From a virus: a stretch of DNA of 45,760 nt. The position numbers were made by a program, and so were the translations under genes. The stretch is from positions 1 through 45,760 of the IMG/VR virus record IMGVR_UViG_3300011416_000008; one strand, given 5' to 3'. Below the pieces are notes generated by a model. It was not told the DNA's origin, did not search any database, and saw only the letters and a program-made list of their open reading frames with translations. Positions 6,182 to 14,998 of this stretch are shown piece after piece. Every line of letters begins with the position of its first letter. The first letter of the stretch is position 1.

Positions 6182-6197
6182 ATTAAGAAATCTTAAT
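6182..6197. promoter_or_regulatory. Perfect 16-bp palindrome upstream of the late genes
   Basis: ATTAAGA-AA-TCTTAAT, centred 53 bases upstream of the extended -10 at 6240-6248, in an AT-rich stretch. The position suits an activator site or repressor operator for the late operon. A weaker 7-bp dyad, TAGATTT/AAATCTA, lies at 6141-6168. Confidence 0.4.
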
Positions 6198-6239
6198 AAG
6201 ATAATCAAGGGAGTCCCCCAGTGATTACAGAGGAGATTG

Positions 6240-6248
6240 TGATATTAT
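6240..6248 (+). promoter_or_regulatory. Candidate late promoter (extended -10)
   Basis: TG-A-TATTAT forms an extended -10 without a good -35, consistent with a promoter that needs an activator. It lies 24 bases before the ATG of the small terminase, which has its own GGAG ribosome site. No phage RNA polymerase gene is present, so host polymerase must be used. Confidence 0.4.
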
Positions 6249-6271
6249 AGGATCATGTTTGGAGAAACCGA

Positions 6272-6832
6272 ATGAACCGCACGAGCGCCGAGGAAAAAGC
6301 CATTACTTTGTTGGGTCAAGGATTCTTGCCCGCACAAGTTGCATCGGCCGTTGGCTTAACGATTTCACGAATCTCTCAGCTTGCCTCAGATCCAGAAATT
6401 TCGCGCGAGGTTGCGGAGCTGAAGTTTAAATCTTTATCAAAACATAATGAAAGAGATAGTGTTGCTGATGATTTAGAAACACAATTATTGAATAGATTGG
6501 TAGAAACAGCTCCATTATTGTTTCGTCCAATGGAGATTGCAAAGATTTATAGTGTTGTAAACGCCGCAAAACGTAGAGGGAGTTCTGCTCCTGATAACAC
6601 CGCGGCACAAAATCCAGTTGTGCCAATCGTTATGCCAACATTTATTATTAATCATTTCACAAAAAATGTTAATAATCAAATTGTTCAAGCTGGCGACCAA
6701 CCATTGACTACAATTCAACCCCATGCATTGAGTAAATTACATGGACTATTCGCTGAAAGTACAAAAAGCCTTGAAAGAGGCCGAACTGAAGAAGCTTCAA
6801 GAGTTGAAGAAGCAACAATTATTGGTAAATAA
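6272..6832 (+). CDS. terS: Small terminase subunit (predicted)
   Basis: The 186-aa protein has an N-terminal helix-turn-helix (about residues 5-45: EKAITLLGQGFLPAQVASAV, then a recognition helix and EISREVAELK), as in small terminases that recognise packaging sites. The centre is helical (residues 60-95) and the C-terminal third is polar and charged. GGAG lies 7 bases before the ATG. It is the first gene of the rightward operon, directly before the large terminase. Identification rests on the HTH and position. Confidence 0.75.
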   Translation: MNRTSAEEKAITLLGQGFLPAQVASAVGLTISRISQLASDPEISREVAELKFKSLSKHNERDSVADDLETQLLNRLVETAPLLFRPMEIAKIYSVVNAAKRRGSSAPDNTAAQNPVVPIVMPTFIINHFTKNVNNQIVQAGDQPLTTIQPHALSKLHGLFAESTKSLERGRTEEASRVEEATIIGK

Positions 6833-6899
6833 TAAGCAGAAAGCAGAGACAGTGCTGTTGCGTATTAAACTTGATCTTGCAAAATATGCTGTCGATTGA
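6741..6899 (+). CDS. Small Lys/Leu-rich coiled-coil protein overlapping terS and terL, 52 aa
   Basis: An open frame from ATG 6741 to TGA 6899 overlaps the last 92 bases of terS and the first 14 of terL. Its product is a nearly uninterrupted amphipathic helix (KVQKALKEAELKKLQELKKQ) followed by VLLRIKLDLAKYAVD. Its stop lies 14 bases into terL, a spacing that would couple terL translation. Upstream there is only a modest TTGAG. It fills the 53-base gap between terS and terL, which argues that it is real, but the overlap with terS makes this uncertain. Confidence 0.5.
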   Translation: MDYSLKVQKALKEAELKKLQELKKQQLLVNNKQKAETVLLRIKLDLAKYAVD

Positions 6900-8421
6900 A
6901 GAAAAACTTGAACTTGTGGAAAAACCACAAGAACATCAAGAAGTAAATTTCGAAACACAACAAGTTCATGATGCAGCTAAGAATTCATTAGATTTCTTAG
7001 CTGCCTTGGCATTGCCGCTTGTTTTTAAATATCTTTTTCCACAAGTTTTTAAATCGATTTGGTTTTGGCTTCTTGAGAATGTAAATAAGTATAGAGATTT
7101 TAGTCAACTTGCTATTGGACTCCCGCGCGGGTTCGGTAAGACAATGCTGATTAAAATCTTTGTGCTTTATTGCATTCTTTTTACAAAGAAACAATTTATT
7201 CTTGTAATTTGTGGAACAGAAGGTAAAGCCAAAAACATTGTTGCTGACATCATGGGGATGTTAGATGAACAAAATATTAAAAAAGTTTTTGGCGATTGGA
7301 AAATTGGTGCTACTATTGATCGTCAGGACCTTAAGAGATTTGGCTTTCGTGGCCGCACTATTATCCTTATGGCTGCTGGGGCTAATTCTGATATTCGGGG
7401 AATTACCTTAGATAATGAGCGTCCTGATGTAATGATTTTTGACGATATTCAAACTAAAGAAGATGCCAAGTCAGAGACAATTAGTGAGGCTTTAGAAGAT
7501 TGGTTATATTCCACGGCGATGAAAGCAAAGAGTCCTCATGGATGTCTTTTTGTTTTCATCGCTAATATGTATCCAGTTAAGTGGTCACTTCTGCGAAGAA
7601 TTAAAGCAAATCCTACTTGGGATAAATTTATTGCTGGTGGCATTCTTGCAGATGGAACATCTCTTTGGGAAGAATTACAACCAATTAGACAGTTATTAAA
7701 AGAATATGAAAGAGACGTTGCGGCTGGACGCCCCGAAGTTTTTTATGCTGAGGTTCTTAATGATGAAACTGCAACCACTAACTTCCTTCTCGATCTAACT
7801 AAAGTTCCTCCAATTCCATATCATAAAGAAGATCTTCATCTTGGAAACTTCATTATTATTGATCCATCAAATGACAAACAGAACTCAGACAGTGTGGCAG
7901 TTGGTTATTTTGAGATGCATTTAAATGCTGAATTTATGCCAGCTCCTTGTATGAGAGAAGTAAAATCTGAGCGGATGAGTCCATTAGATACTATTGAAGC
8001 TGCATTAAAAATGGCATTTAAATGGAACTGTCCTTTTATTGTTGCTGAATCAAACGCATATCAATATTCTCTTCTGTTCTGGTTTAATTATATTTGTGAA
8101 CAACGTGGTATTGCTGGTATTCAATTAGCTGATATTTATTCAGGGCAACTTAAAAAGGCTACACGTATTCTTAATATGTTCAAAGCTTTGATAGCTGGGG
8201 AACAATTTGTAGACCCAGATTGTCAAGCACTTGTATGGCAAGAAGCCCGTGAGTATAAACCTTTACAGCAAAAGAATGTAGATAATATCCTTGATCTACT
8301 TGCTTATGCTCCAAAGGTTTTTGCTGAATATAGAGCTTTTATTGAATCTTCTCTTATTATTGAAACACAAGAACATGAAAAGATTCAAATGCGGTCTGCT
8401 GAAGAAATTGCGGGGTTCTAA
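6886..8421 (+). CDS. terL: Large terminase subunit (packaging ATPase-nuclease)
   Basis: The motor of DNA packaging. The 511-aa product (from the ATG at 6886; a TTG at 6871 would add five residues) carries a Walker A motif LPRGFGKTM with Lys at about 85, a Walker B motif VMIFDD at about 182-187, and a C-terminal RNase H-like nuclease with IIIDPSND as first acidic motif and VAESN later. The length is typical of the family. Its stop overlaps the next start by one base (TAATG). Together with the terS-like neighbour and the portal gene this assignment is secure. Confidence 0.93.
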   Translation: MLSIEEKLELVEKPQEHQEVNFETQQVHDAAKNSLDFLAALALPLVFKYLFPQVFKSIWFWLLENVNKYRDFSQLAIGLPRGFGKTMLIKIFVLYCILFTKKQFILVICGTEGKAKNIVADIMGMLDEQNIKKVFGDWKIGATIDRQDLKRFGFRGRTIILMAAGANSDIRGITLDNERPDVMIFDDIQTKEDAKSETISEALEDWLYSTAMKAKSPHGCLFVFIANMYPVKWSLLRRIKANPTWDKFIAGGILADGTSLWEELQPIRQLLKEYERDVAAGRPEVFYAEVLNDETATTNFLLDLTKVPPIPYHKEDLHLGNFIIIDPSNDKQNSDSVAVGYFEMHLNAEFMPAPCMREVKSERMSPLDTIEAALKMAFKWNCPFIVAESNAYQYSLLFWFNYICEQRGIAGIQLADIYSGQLKKATRILNMFKALIAGEQFVDPDCQALVWQEAREYKPLQQKNVDNILDLLAYAPKVFAEYRAFIESSLIIETQEHEKIQMRSAEEIAGF

Positions 8422-9485
8422 TGGCATCTTCACCTGAAGAACTTGGTCCAACATCAATTGAACCAAAATCTAATGCAACAGTTGATTTAGTTAAAGGCAT
8501 TGTAAAAGGTAATACTGCTGACCTTTTAGGTCTTCCAGCTGATGTTGCAAATCTTATTAAACAGGCAACTTCAAAGAATTCAGAACCTGCACCAATAGGG
8601 TATGGTTCTGCATATTTTAGGAAACTCTTTTTTGGTGAAGGTGCAGTAGAAGATGCATCAATTGTAGAAACCGCTGGATCTATGGTTTCAGCCGGCGGCC
8701 TTGCTGGTGCAACTAAGGCAATGATTGTAGGAGCAATTCCTAAACTTGCTTTTGAAGGAATTTCTTCGAAATCCGCTTCAAAGATTCTTACTGAATTAGA
8801 TAGACTTAATACAAATGAACAAGCAGTTAAGTTCTTTCAGGCCACTGGGCTCTTTAAAGGTGTTGACGATAAAGCTAGAGCTGCGATTTCTGATGCCCCC
8901 GCGGTTTTAAATCCTAAAGTATTCTCTAAAGATAGAGATGAACTAGGAAAAGTTCCTATAGTTCTTTCTGGCAATACTCGTTTACGAGATGTTTTATCTC
9001 ATGCTGAGTTATATAAATTATATCCTCAATTAAAAGAAACAAGAGTTGTTGGGGACGTAAAAATGAGACTTAATGAAGCATCTTTTAATCCTACAAATAA
9101 TACAATCACTCTTGGTCCACAAGCTTCTTCAGATAAAGCAATGGCTTCATTACTTCATGAAGTACAACATGTAATTCAAGAGCAAGAAAACTTTGTTACA
9201 GGTACTAATCCAAATGTTTTAAGAGAATTTAATGCAGTTGAATTAACTCCAAAACGTTTACAAAACCTTCGTAAATTGCGTGAAGAAGGTAATCCAGTTG
9301 CTATACGAATCGCGGAGAAGTTGAATGCTGACACACGAAAAGCTTTTGCTGAATATAAAGCAAATCCAGCAGAAGCTGAGGCTAGGTTTACTGAATCTAC
9401 AATGAAACTTAGCCAATCTGATCTTGAAAAACGAATTGAAGAGATTCTTAAAAATCCTTTGCCTGTGTCCTTCTGGGATAAATAA
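8421..9485 (+). CDS. LPD23-type zincin domain protein, possibly injected
   Basis: The 354-aa protein has a Gly/Ala-rich, partly hydrophobic N-terminus (about residues 20-110) and then a region matching what I know as Large Polyvalent Protein-associated Domain 23: FFQATGLFKGVDDKARAAISD (residues 138-158), LSHAELYKLYPQL, and the metal motif LLHEVQHVIQEQE with HExxH at 246-250 and Glu at 254 or 256 as possible third ligand. HExxH proteins of this kind are thought to be metallopeptidases carried by phages and mobile elements. The gene lies between terL and portal with one-base overlaps on both sides, so it is made with virion proteins. Injection into the host, or processing of head proteins, are both possible inferences. 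Confidence 0.8.
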   Translation: MASSPEELGPTSIEPKSNATVDLVKGIVKGNTADLLGLPADVANLIKQATSKNSEPAPIGYGSAYFRKLFFGEGAVEDASIVETAGSMVSAGGLAGATKAMIVGAIPKLAFEGISSKSASKILTELDRLNTNEQAVKFFQATGLFKGVDDKARAAISDAPAVLNPKVFSKDRDELGKVPIVLSGNTRLRDVLSHAELYKLYPQLKETRVVGDVKMRLNEASFNPTNNTITLGPQASSDKAMASLLHEVQHVIQEQENFVTGTNPNVLREFNAVELTPKRLQNLRKLREEGNPVAIRIAEKLNADTRKAFAEYKANPAEAEARFTESTMKLSQSDLEKRIEEILKNPLPVSFWDK

Positions 9486-11479
9486 TGGCTGCAAACACAC
9501 CACTCCAACTATCTAAAAAATCGCAGTCGGCGCTGAAAGAATTCTATTCCCAAGCATTTCGATCATTACAAACTACGTGGAATATTCGTACACGAATGCG
9601 AGATATTGATCTTTCATATCTTCGTGAAAATGATTGGACTACTGAAAACGCAAGGGCACGAGTTCTTAATAAACTTGGTGATCCTACTAGATTACAGAAT
9701 CTCCAAATTCCTATTGTTATGCCACAAGTAGTTTCTGCAGTGGCATATCAAGTTGCAGTATTTTGTTCTCAGTATCCTCTTCTTGAAGTTGTATCGTCCG
9801 CGAAATTTGAGAATGAGGCGTTGCAGTTACAATCGGTTTTTGAAGAGAATTCAATTCGCGCCGGTTGGATTAGGCAACTAATTCTATTTCTTTACGATTG
9901 TGTTAAATACAATCATTCAGCATTGGAAGTGGATTGGTCAAAGATTTATACTGCGGCAATTGAAACTGATGTAGGATTTAAAGGCGGAAAAGAAGGTGTT
10001 CCTAAACAATTAGTTTGGGCAGGAAATGTTTTAAATCGTTGGGATCCATATAATACTTTCTTCGATCATCGTGTCGAGGCGCCGCAAGTTTCAGAGGATG
10101 GAGAATTCGCTGGAACCGTAAAACGTGTTTCTAGGATGTTTCTTAAGAAGTTTCTTAATCGTTTAGATAATGGACAGATTGTAAATTATAATGCAGCATT
10201 TGAATCTCAAGGCGGTTCAAATGGTGGTGATGAATGTGAACCTTATTATGTCCCTGAATTAAATCCTGAAGCATTAGTTGATTCTACAACAAATGGTGAA
10301 GTTACTGATTGGTCTTCTTGGGTTGCTGAAATTGATCGTTCACGTAATGGTTCAATGGTACCAATTCAGTATAAGAATGAATACGATCTTTATACTCTTT
10401 ATGCTAGACTTATTCCTTCCGACTTTGATATTCGTATTCCATCGTCTAATACACCTCAAGTATTCAAACTTTATATTGTAAATGGTCAAGTTGCAGTGTA
10501 TTGTGAACGTCAGACCAATGCACACGAAAAAATTCCAGTTCTTTTCGGTCAGGCTGCTGAAGATGGTTTAAGATATCAAACAAAATCTTTAGCAAGTAAT
10601 GCAAAACCATTTCAAGAAATTGCTACTGGTCTCGCATCATCTGTGATGAGTTCGCGCCGCCGAGCAATTTCTGATCGACTTCTGTACGATCCATCTCGTG
10701 TGTCTGAAGCACATATTAATTCTCCGAATCCAGTTGCACGTATTCCAGTTAAACCTGCTGCATATGGTAAGCCATTAAGTGAAGCTGTTTATGCTTTCCC
10801 ATTTAATGACAATCAAGCAAATATTACACTAGGGGAAATGCAAACTGTCATTCAGATGGCTAATGTATTGAATAATCAAAATCAAGCACGACAAGGTCAA
10901 TTTGTTAAAGGAAATAAAACTGATTCTCAATGGGATGCAGTTATGGCTGGTGCAACCGCCAAAGATCAAATGACTGCGCTTCTTTTAGAGGCACAAGTTT
11001 TTACTCCAATGAAAGAGATTCTGAAGATTAATACACTTCAGTATCAAGGTGAAGCTGCTGTCTTTTCTCCGACCCGTAAAGAAGTTGTTGAGATTGATCC
11101 AGTTGCATTACGTAAAGCTGTAATGACATTTAAAGTTACAGATGGTCTTGTTCCTGTTGATAAAGTTATTAATTCTGAGGTTTTACAAGCTGCTTTCCAA
11201 GTTATTGGGTCTTCAGAACACTTAAGTATGCAATATAGATTAGGTGAATTATTTAGTTATTTAATGAAAACACAGTCTGCTGATATTAGTGAATTTGAGA
11301 AATCTCCTGAACAAGTTGCATATGAGCAAGCACTTAATACTTGGTCCGCCGTTGCTCAAACTGCCGCAGAAAAAGGAATAGATTTCGCAAAATTCCAACC
11401 ACAACCCAAACCAGCCGATTATGGCTATAATCCAAATGCCGACACCACTTCCCAGCCTGTTCAGCAAGTTCCAGCTTAG
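9485..11479 (+). CDS. Portal protein (predicted)
   Basis: The 664-aa product has the size and place (after terminase, before scaffold and capsid) of podovirus-type portals. Features include an N-terminal segment with RTRMRDIDLSYL, a central part with RWDPYNTFFDHRV typical of the conserved portal core, and a Gln/Pro-rich C-terminus. It forms the dodecameric ring through which DNA passes. The start overlaps the previous stop (TAATG). Specific residues cannot be verified, so the call is mainly by order and the core motif. Confidence 0.85.
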   Translation: MAANTPLQLSKKSQSALKEFYSQAFRSLQTTWNIRTRMRDIDLSYLRENDWTTENARARVLNKLGDPTRLQNLQIPIVMPQVVSAVAYQVAVFCSQYPLLEVVSSAKFENEALQLQSVFEENSIRAGWIRQLILFLYDCVKYNHSALEVDWSKIYTAAIETDVGFKGGKEGVPKQLVWAGNVLNRWDPYNTFFDHRVEAPQVSEDGEFAGTVKRVSRMFLKKFLNRLDNGQIVNYNAAFESQGGSNGGDECEPYYVPELNPEALVDSTTNGEVTDWSSWVAEIDRSRNGSMVPIQYKNEYDLYTLYARLIPSDFDIRIPSSNTPQVFKLYIVNGQVAVYCERQTNAHEKIPVLFGQAAEDGLRYQTKSLASNAKPFQEIATGLASSVMSSRRRAISDRLLYDPSRVSEAHINSPNPVARIPVKPAAYGKPLSEAVYAFPFNDNQANITLGEMQTVIQMANVLNNQNQARQGQFVKGNKTDSQWDAVMAGATAKDQMTALLLEAQVFTPMKEILKINTLQYQGEAAVFSPTRKEVVEIDPVALRKAVMTFKVTDGLVPVDKVINSEVLQAAFQVIGSSEHLSMQYRLGELFSYLMKTQSADISEFEKSPEQVAYEQALNTWSAVAQTAAEKGIDFAKFQPQPKPADYGYNPNADTTSQPVQQVPA

Positions 11480-11489
11480 TGAAGATGAG

Positions 11490-11705
11490 ATGCTACTTGG
11501 TATGGAATTTACTTACATCCAAGAAGCATTTATTCAGAATCAAATGTGTGCTGCCGCTGAACAGCGAATTGCGTTAGATTTTTCAGAAGAATTTTTAAAT
11601 GATTCACTGAAAAAAGAAGCTGCTTTAACTGGTGAAATTAGAGGTCTTGAGTATCTTCTTGAGATATCTAGATTATCCAGAAAAGCTAAAACCGTTGAAT
11701 CTTAA
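11490..11705 (+). CDS. Hypothetical helical protein, 71 aa
   Basis: I chose the ATG at 11490, eleven bases after the portal stop and preceded by GAAGATGAG; upstream starts in the same frame would overlap the portal gene. The product is helical and acidic, ending in a basic tail. Position between portal and scaffold suggests a head-assembly accessory protein, function unknown. Confidence 0.65.
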   Translation: MLLGMEFTYIQEAFIQNQMCAAAEQRIALDFSEEFLNDSLKKEAALTGEIRGLEYLLEISRLSRKAKTVES

Positions 11706-11725
11706 CTCTCCAGGAGAATTGAATT

Positions 11726-12475
11726 ATGGGTATTATGGATATGTTTCGCTCTGCACCAGTTCAACCGAGTCCAATTCAAGGAAAAACTGGTCCTGGTACA
11801 GATGCTAATGGAGTTATCCCTCCAAATACAGAACTTCCTGATCCAAATAAGAACGCAGATGGATCGCCTAAGTCCCCCATGGCAGAATTCCATGATTTGT
11901 TTAAACTTCCAGTTGTAGATGAAAAGAACCCCCCGAAAAAATCTGCATTAGATTTTGATTTAGATCCACAGAAGATGATGGAAGCTGCAGGTAAGGTTGA
12001 TTTTGCCTCGGTACTTCCTGCTGAATTGATGGCTAAGATTAAAGCTGGTGGGGAAGAAGCAGTTGCAGCAAATATTCTGGCCATGAATTTAATTGCACAA
12101 AAAACTTATGGACAATCTGCTGTAGCTGCAGCAGCAATTACAAAAGAAGCATTGAAGGCAGCTCGTTCGGAATTTGCAAGTGAGATTCCAGCGATGTTAA
12201 AAGCATTAAATCTTGATGCTGGCTTACGTGACAAGAATCCTTTATTTGAGGATCCAGCAGTTGCCCCGATCATTGAGGGTTTGAAAGCCAATATTCTGGA
12301 AAAACATCCAGATGCAACACCACAGCAACTTCAACAAATGGCCGAAAAATATGTGGAGAAATTCGCAGAATCTTTCGGTAAAAAACCCGCTGCTTCTAAA
12401 ACTAAGTCCGGTCCTAAACAAACTGGGGAAGCAGATGATGATTGGGAATCCTTCTTAACTCCTCCTACGCAATAA
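11726..12475 (+). CDS. Scaffolding protein (predicted)
   Basis: Product of 249 aa: Pro/Asn-rich unstructured N-terminus (about residues 10-65), Ala-rich helical centre, and a charged helical C-terminal part ending in a Lys-rich stretch and an acidic EADDDW. This is the usual composition of capsid scaffolds, which guide shell assembly and leave before maturation. It has a strong ribosome site (CTCTCCAGGAG) and sits two genes before the major capsid protein. Confidence 0.75.
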   Translation: MGIMDMFRSAPVQPSPIQGKTGPGTDANGVIPPNTELPDPNKNADGSPKSPMAEFHDLFKLPVVDEKNPPKKSALDFDLDPQKMMEAAGKVDFASVLPAELMAKIKAGGEEAVAANILAMNLIAQKTYGQSAVAAAAITKEALKAARSEFASEIPAMLKALNLDAGLRDKNPLFEDPAVAPIIEGLKANILEKHPDATPQQLQQMAEKYVEKFAESFGKKPAASKTKSGPKQTGEADDDWESFLTPPTQ

Positions 12476-12485
12476 AGGAATTTAC

Positions 12486-12881
12486 ATGTTATCTCAACTT
12501 GCTGGGTATCTGGGAGGTTTGCAAAAACCTACAGCATCTGGTGATTGTTTGCTTTTTCCATCTCCTACTGTAATTGCTGTTGATGCTAATGATATCGTCA
12601 CTGTGGAAAAAATTCACGGTGGTGTTATTCAGTACACTGGCTTTACTGCTGGTAGAACCTTGACAATTGACACTGCCGTAGCTATTATTGCCGCATTTCC
12701 AGAAATGGATATTGGTGATAGTATTATGTTCTGTGTATCCATTACTACTGCTTTGGCAGGAACTTGGGTAGCTGCTGCTGGTGTAACTTTGGCAGGTCGT
12801 GCAACTGTTTTGGCTAATACTTTCCAGTTAGTTATTCTAACTCGGACTGGGGCTGCCACTATCACGCTGCGTGCGCTGTAA
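12486..12881 (+). CDS. Head decoration-like protein
   Basis: A 131-aa Ala/Val/Thr-rich beta protein located between scaffold and major capsid, the usual place of decoration proteins. Motifs such as GGVIQYTGFTAGRTLTIDTA and VLANTFQLVILTRTGAATIT suggest a beta-sandwich or spiral. No signal sequence. AAGGA lies just upstream of the ATG. Identification rests on order and composition. Confidence 0.6.
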   Translation: MLSQLAGYLGGLQKPTASGDCLLFPSPTVIAVDANDIVTVEKIHGGVIQYTGFTAGRTLTIDTAVAIIAAFPEMDIGDSIMFCVSITTALAGTWVAAAGVTLAGRATVLANTFQLVILTRTGAATITLRAL

Positions 12882-12894
12882 AGGAGAACAATAA

Positions 12895-14121
12895 ATGTCT
12901 ACTGGCATTTTTACTTCTGCTAATCTTCCTGTTGATTTTGCAAAGAAATCATTTGCAGGAATGATTACTCGGCTTATGCCGATGGGTCAAGCACCGTTGT
13001 TTGGTATGACAGCAATGTTGCCTTCTGAAACTGCAGTTCAAACCGAACATGGATTCTTTACGAAAACCATGTTGTTCCCGGAACTCACCTTAGGTGGTGC
13101 AGGTATTCCGGGTGCTGCTGATACAGTTTTGATTGTTGTTTCCACAACTAACGTTCTTCCTGGAATGTTAATGCGTGTGGATTCCACTGGCGAACAGATT
13201 CTTGTCGATGCAATTCTTTCTGCAACGTCAGTTCGTGTTCAACGTGGAATTGGTACAGTTGCAGCCGCCGCTGCTGGTGCTGGTGTTAAGATTTACCAGA
13301 CTGGTTCGGCATTTGAAGAAAGTTCGACCCGGCCGAATGCTCTTGTTATTAACCCAGTTCGGATTACCAATCTGACGCAGATTTTGCGTAATACCTGGGC
13401 AGTTTCTGATTCGGTAAGAGCTACGCTGGTAATTGCTGGTGAGACGAATGTTGCAGAATCCAAGATGGATGGTGCTGCATTCCACGCAGTTGATATTGAG
13501 AAGAATCTGTTTTGGGGCCAAAAGTTCCAAGGCACGAGAAATGGTCAACCGTTCCGTACTATGGATGGTTTGATCAATATCGTTTCAACTCTTTCCAACT
13601 ATCCTCCGAGCTATGCCGCAGTTAACGTCACAACTGCCGGTGCAACCACCAATTATACGCAACTACAAAATGCGTTGGAACCTTTGTTCAATCAATCAAC
13701 TGATCCAAAAGTTGGTAATGAACGGGTTCTTTTCGTAGGTGGTGGTGCACGCCGAGTTATCAATGATATTGGACGTCTGAATGGAACGTACCAACTTGTT
13801 GATGGAATGACTGGATATGGTTTGCAATTCCAATCGTTCAAAACTGCTCGCGGCACTTTCCGAATGATTGAACATCCGTTGTTCAATTCCAATGCAAGTT
13901 GGGCCAAGATGGCTGTTGCAGTTGATCTTTCCACTTTCCGTGTTGCTTATCTTGGCAATCGGAAAACACAACATAAGTATTTCAACAACGATGGGGAGAA
14001 TGCAACTGACAATGGTATTGACGCACAAGGTGGAACTTACACCTCTGAATTGACTTGTGTTGTTAAGAATCCACCTGCAAATGGTATCATCTTTAATCTA
14101 ACCGCAGGAACGGCAGGTTAA
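12895..14121 (+). CDS. Major capsid protein
   Basis: The 408-aa product follows scaffold and decoration-like genes, has AGGAGA upstream, and is of the usual size for HK97-fold shells. The N-terminal part includes FAGMITRLMPMGQAPLFGMT and the C-terminal part has GGGARRVINDIG and an MIEHPLF segment. Its codons are richer in G and C than those of many neighbours, as expected for an abundant protein. Fold assignment is inference. Confidence 0.85.
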   Translation: MSTGIFTSANLPVDFAKKSFAGMITRLMPMGQAPLFGMTAMLPSETAVQTEHGFFTKTMLFPELTLGGAGIPGAADTVLIVVSTTNVLPGMLMRVDSTGEQILVDAILSATSVRVQRGIGTVAAAAAGAGVKIYQTGSAFEESSTRPNALVINPVRITNLTQILRNTWAVSDSVRATLVIAGETNVAESKMDGAAFHAVDIEKNLFWGQKFQGTRNGQPFRTMDGLINIVSTLSNYPPSYAAVNVTTAGATTNYTQLQNALEPLFNQSTDPKVGNERVLFVGGGARRVINDIGRLNGTYQLVDGMTGYGLQFQSFKTARGTFRMIEHPLFNSNASWAKMAVAVDLSTFRVAYLGNRKTQHKYFNNDGENATDNGIDAQGGTYTSELTCVVKNPPANGIIFNLTAGTAG

Positions 14122-14122
14122 C

Positions 14123-14311
14123 ATGGGAAAAATCGTCTGTCGTTATGAAGGCGATGGTGAAGTCAAACTTCAAGTTGCTTACTTGGGAGAAATTACAAGT
14201 GAGCAAACTCTTAAAGAAGGAGATGAACTTGGAGTTGACTTCACTGAAGATGTATTAGTTTCCATCCAGAAACCGGAAGGAGAACCAGAAGATGGCGACT
14301 CTACAAGTTAA
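14123..14311 (+). CDS. Small acidic protein after capsid, 62 aa
   Basis: Starts two bases after the capsid stop. Beta-rich N-terminus (KIVCRYEGDGEVKLQVAYLG) and an acidic Glu/Asp-rich tail. Probably a minor head component made in coupling with the capsid; no family recognised. Confidence 0.6.
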   Translation: MGKIVCRYEGDGEVKLQVAYLGEITSEQTLKEGDELGVDFTEDVLVSIQKPEGEPEDGDSTS

Positions 14312-14486
14312 CCCTCCAGGAATGTTAACCACTGATCCAGGTTATATTTCTTCTATTACAATTCGTACTGGTGGATCTCCAACCGTGTTAACACCAAATG
14401 GAACTACAGGGCAAGTTGCTGTAGATTCTCCGGCGATTACACATCTTGTGCAAGATGAACGAAAATTTAAATTAATTCAGGGTTAG
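14292..14486 (+). CDS. Hypothetical protein, 64 aa
   Basis: Overlaps the previous gene by 20 bases. The sequence is Thr/Gly/Pro-rich (RTGGSPTVLTPNGTTGQVAV), typical of small virion surface proteins. No known family identified. Confidence 0.6.
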   Translation: MATLQVNPPGMLTTDPGYISSITIRTGGSPTVLTPNGTTGQVAVDSPAITHLVQDERKFKLIQG

Positions 14487-14494
14487 TACTCCTT

Positions 14495-14566
14495 CCTGGA
14501 GAACCCCGCAGTTTTCTGGTAAGAGTTCTGGGGTAACAAAAAACTCTGACCATTAACCTCTCCAGG
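14495..14566 (+). promoter_or_regulatory. Candidate mRNA pseudoknot and ribosome-site mask before 14576
   Basis: Stem 1 pairs ACCC (14503-14506) and CAG (14509-14511) with CTGGGGT (14528-14534). Stem 2 pairs AGAGTT (14522-14527), inside the first loop, with AACTCT (14542-14547). With no bases between AGAGTT and CTGGGGT this is the layout of a compact H-type pseudoknot. In addition CCTGGAG (14495-14501) is a perfect complement of CTCCAGG (14560-14566), part of the ribosome site of the next gene. There is no U-run, so it is not a simple terminator. Confidence 0.45.
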
Positions 14567-14575
14567 AGCTAAAGA

Positions 14576-14998
14576 ATGACTGAAACTACAAATCTTCATC
14601 GAGTCTTTAAATCGCGGATCAAGATGAATTCACTCTGCCTACCTAATGGTAGAGTTGTTCGATTCATTGATGGACGAATGCTTACTGATCTTGATGAAGT
14701 TATTGCATATTGTGAAGCTGAAATTAAATCTGGGAATCCATTTATTTATATGGATTCTGAAGAAATGGAAGCTGATCCAAAACTAGAAGATCCAAATGAG
14801 AAACTTCGTGCACAGATTCGGCGCGAAATTCTTGCTGAGATGGCGGCAACTAATCCGAATAATGATGCAGGAAATACTGAAACACAAAAGTTAACTCCTC
14901 AATCTACTAAAGGGATTGCTCCAGTTGCAGCAAGTGGAATGCCTTCTGGATCAGCAATGTTAGCATCAGTTAAAAGTATGCTGACACCAGGTGCATAA
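14576..14998 (+). CDS. Hypothetical structural protein, 140 aa
   Basis: Strong ribosome site CTCTCCAGGAG before the ATG. The N-terminal domain (about residues 10-60) has SLCLPNGRVVRFIDGRMLTD, a compact beta domain, followed by a helix (KLRAQIRREILAEMA) and a flexible Pro/Ser/Ala tail. It lies between the capsid cluster and the adaptor-like gene, so it is probably a head or head-tail component. I cannot name a family. Confidence 0.7.
   Translation: MTETTNLHRVFKSRIKMNSLCLPNGRVVRFIDGRMLTDLDEVIAYCEAEIKSGNPFIYMDSEEMEADPKLEDPNEKLRAQIRREILAEMAATNPNNDAGNTETQKLTPQSTKGIAPVAASGMPSGSAMLASVKSMLTPGA

Noticed and set aside
13228-14028. Antisense open frames of 80-110 codons within the capsid gene
   Set aside because: No ribosome sites, and the sense gene is convincing.
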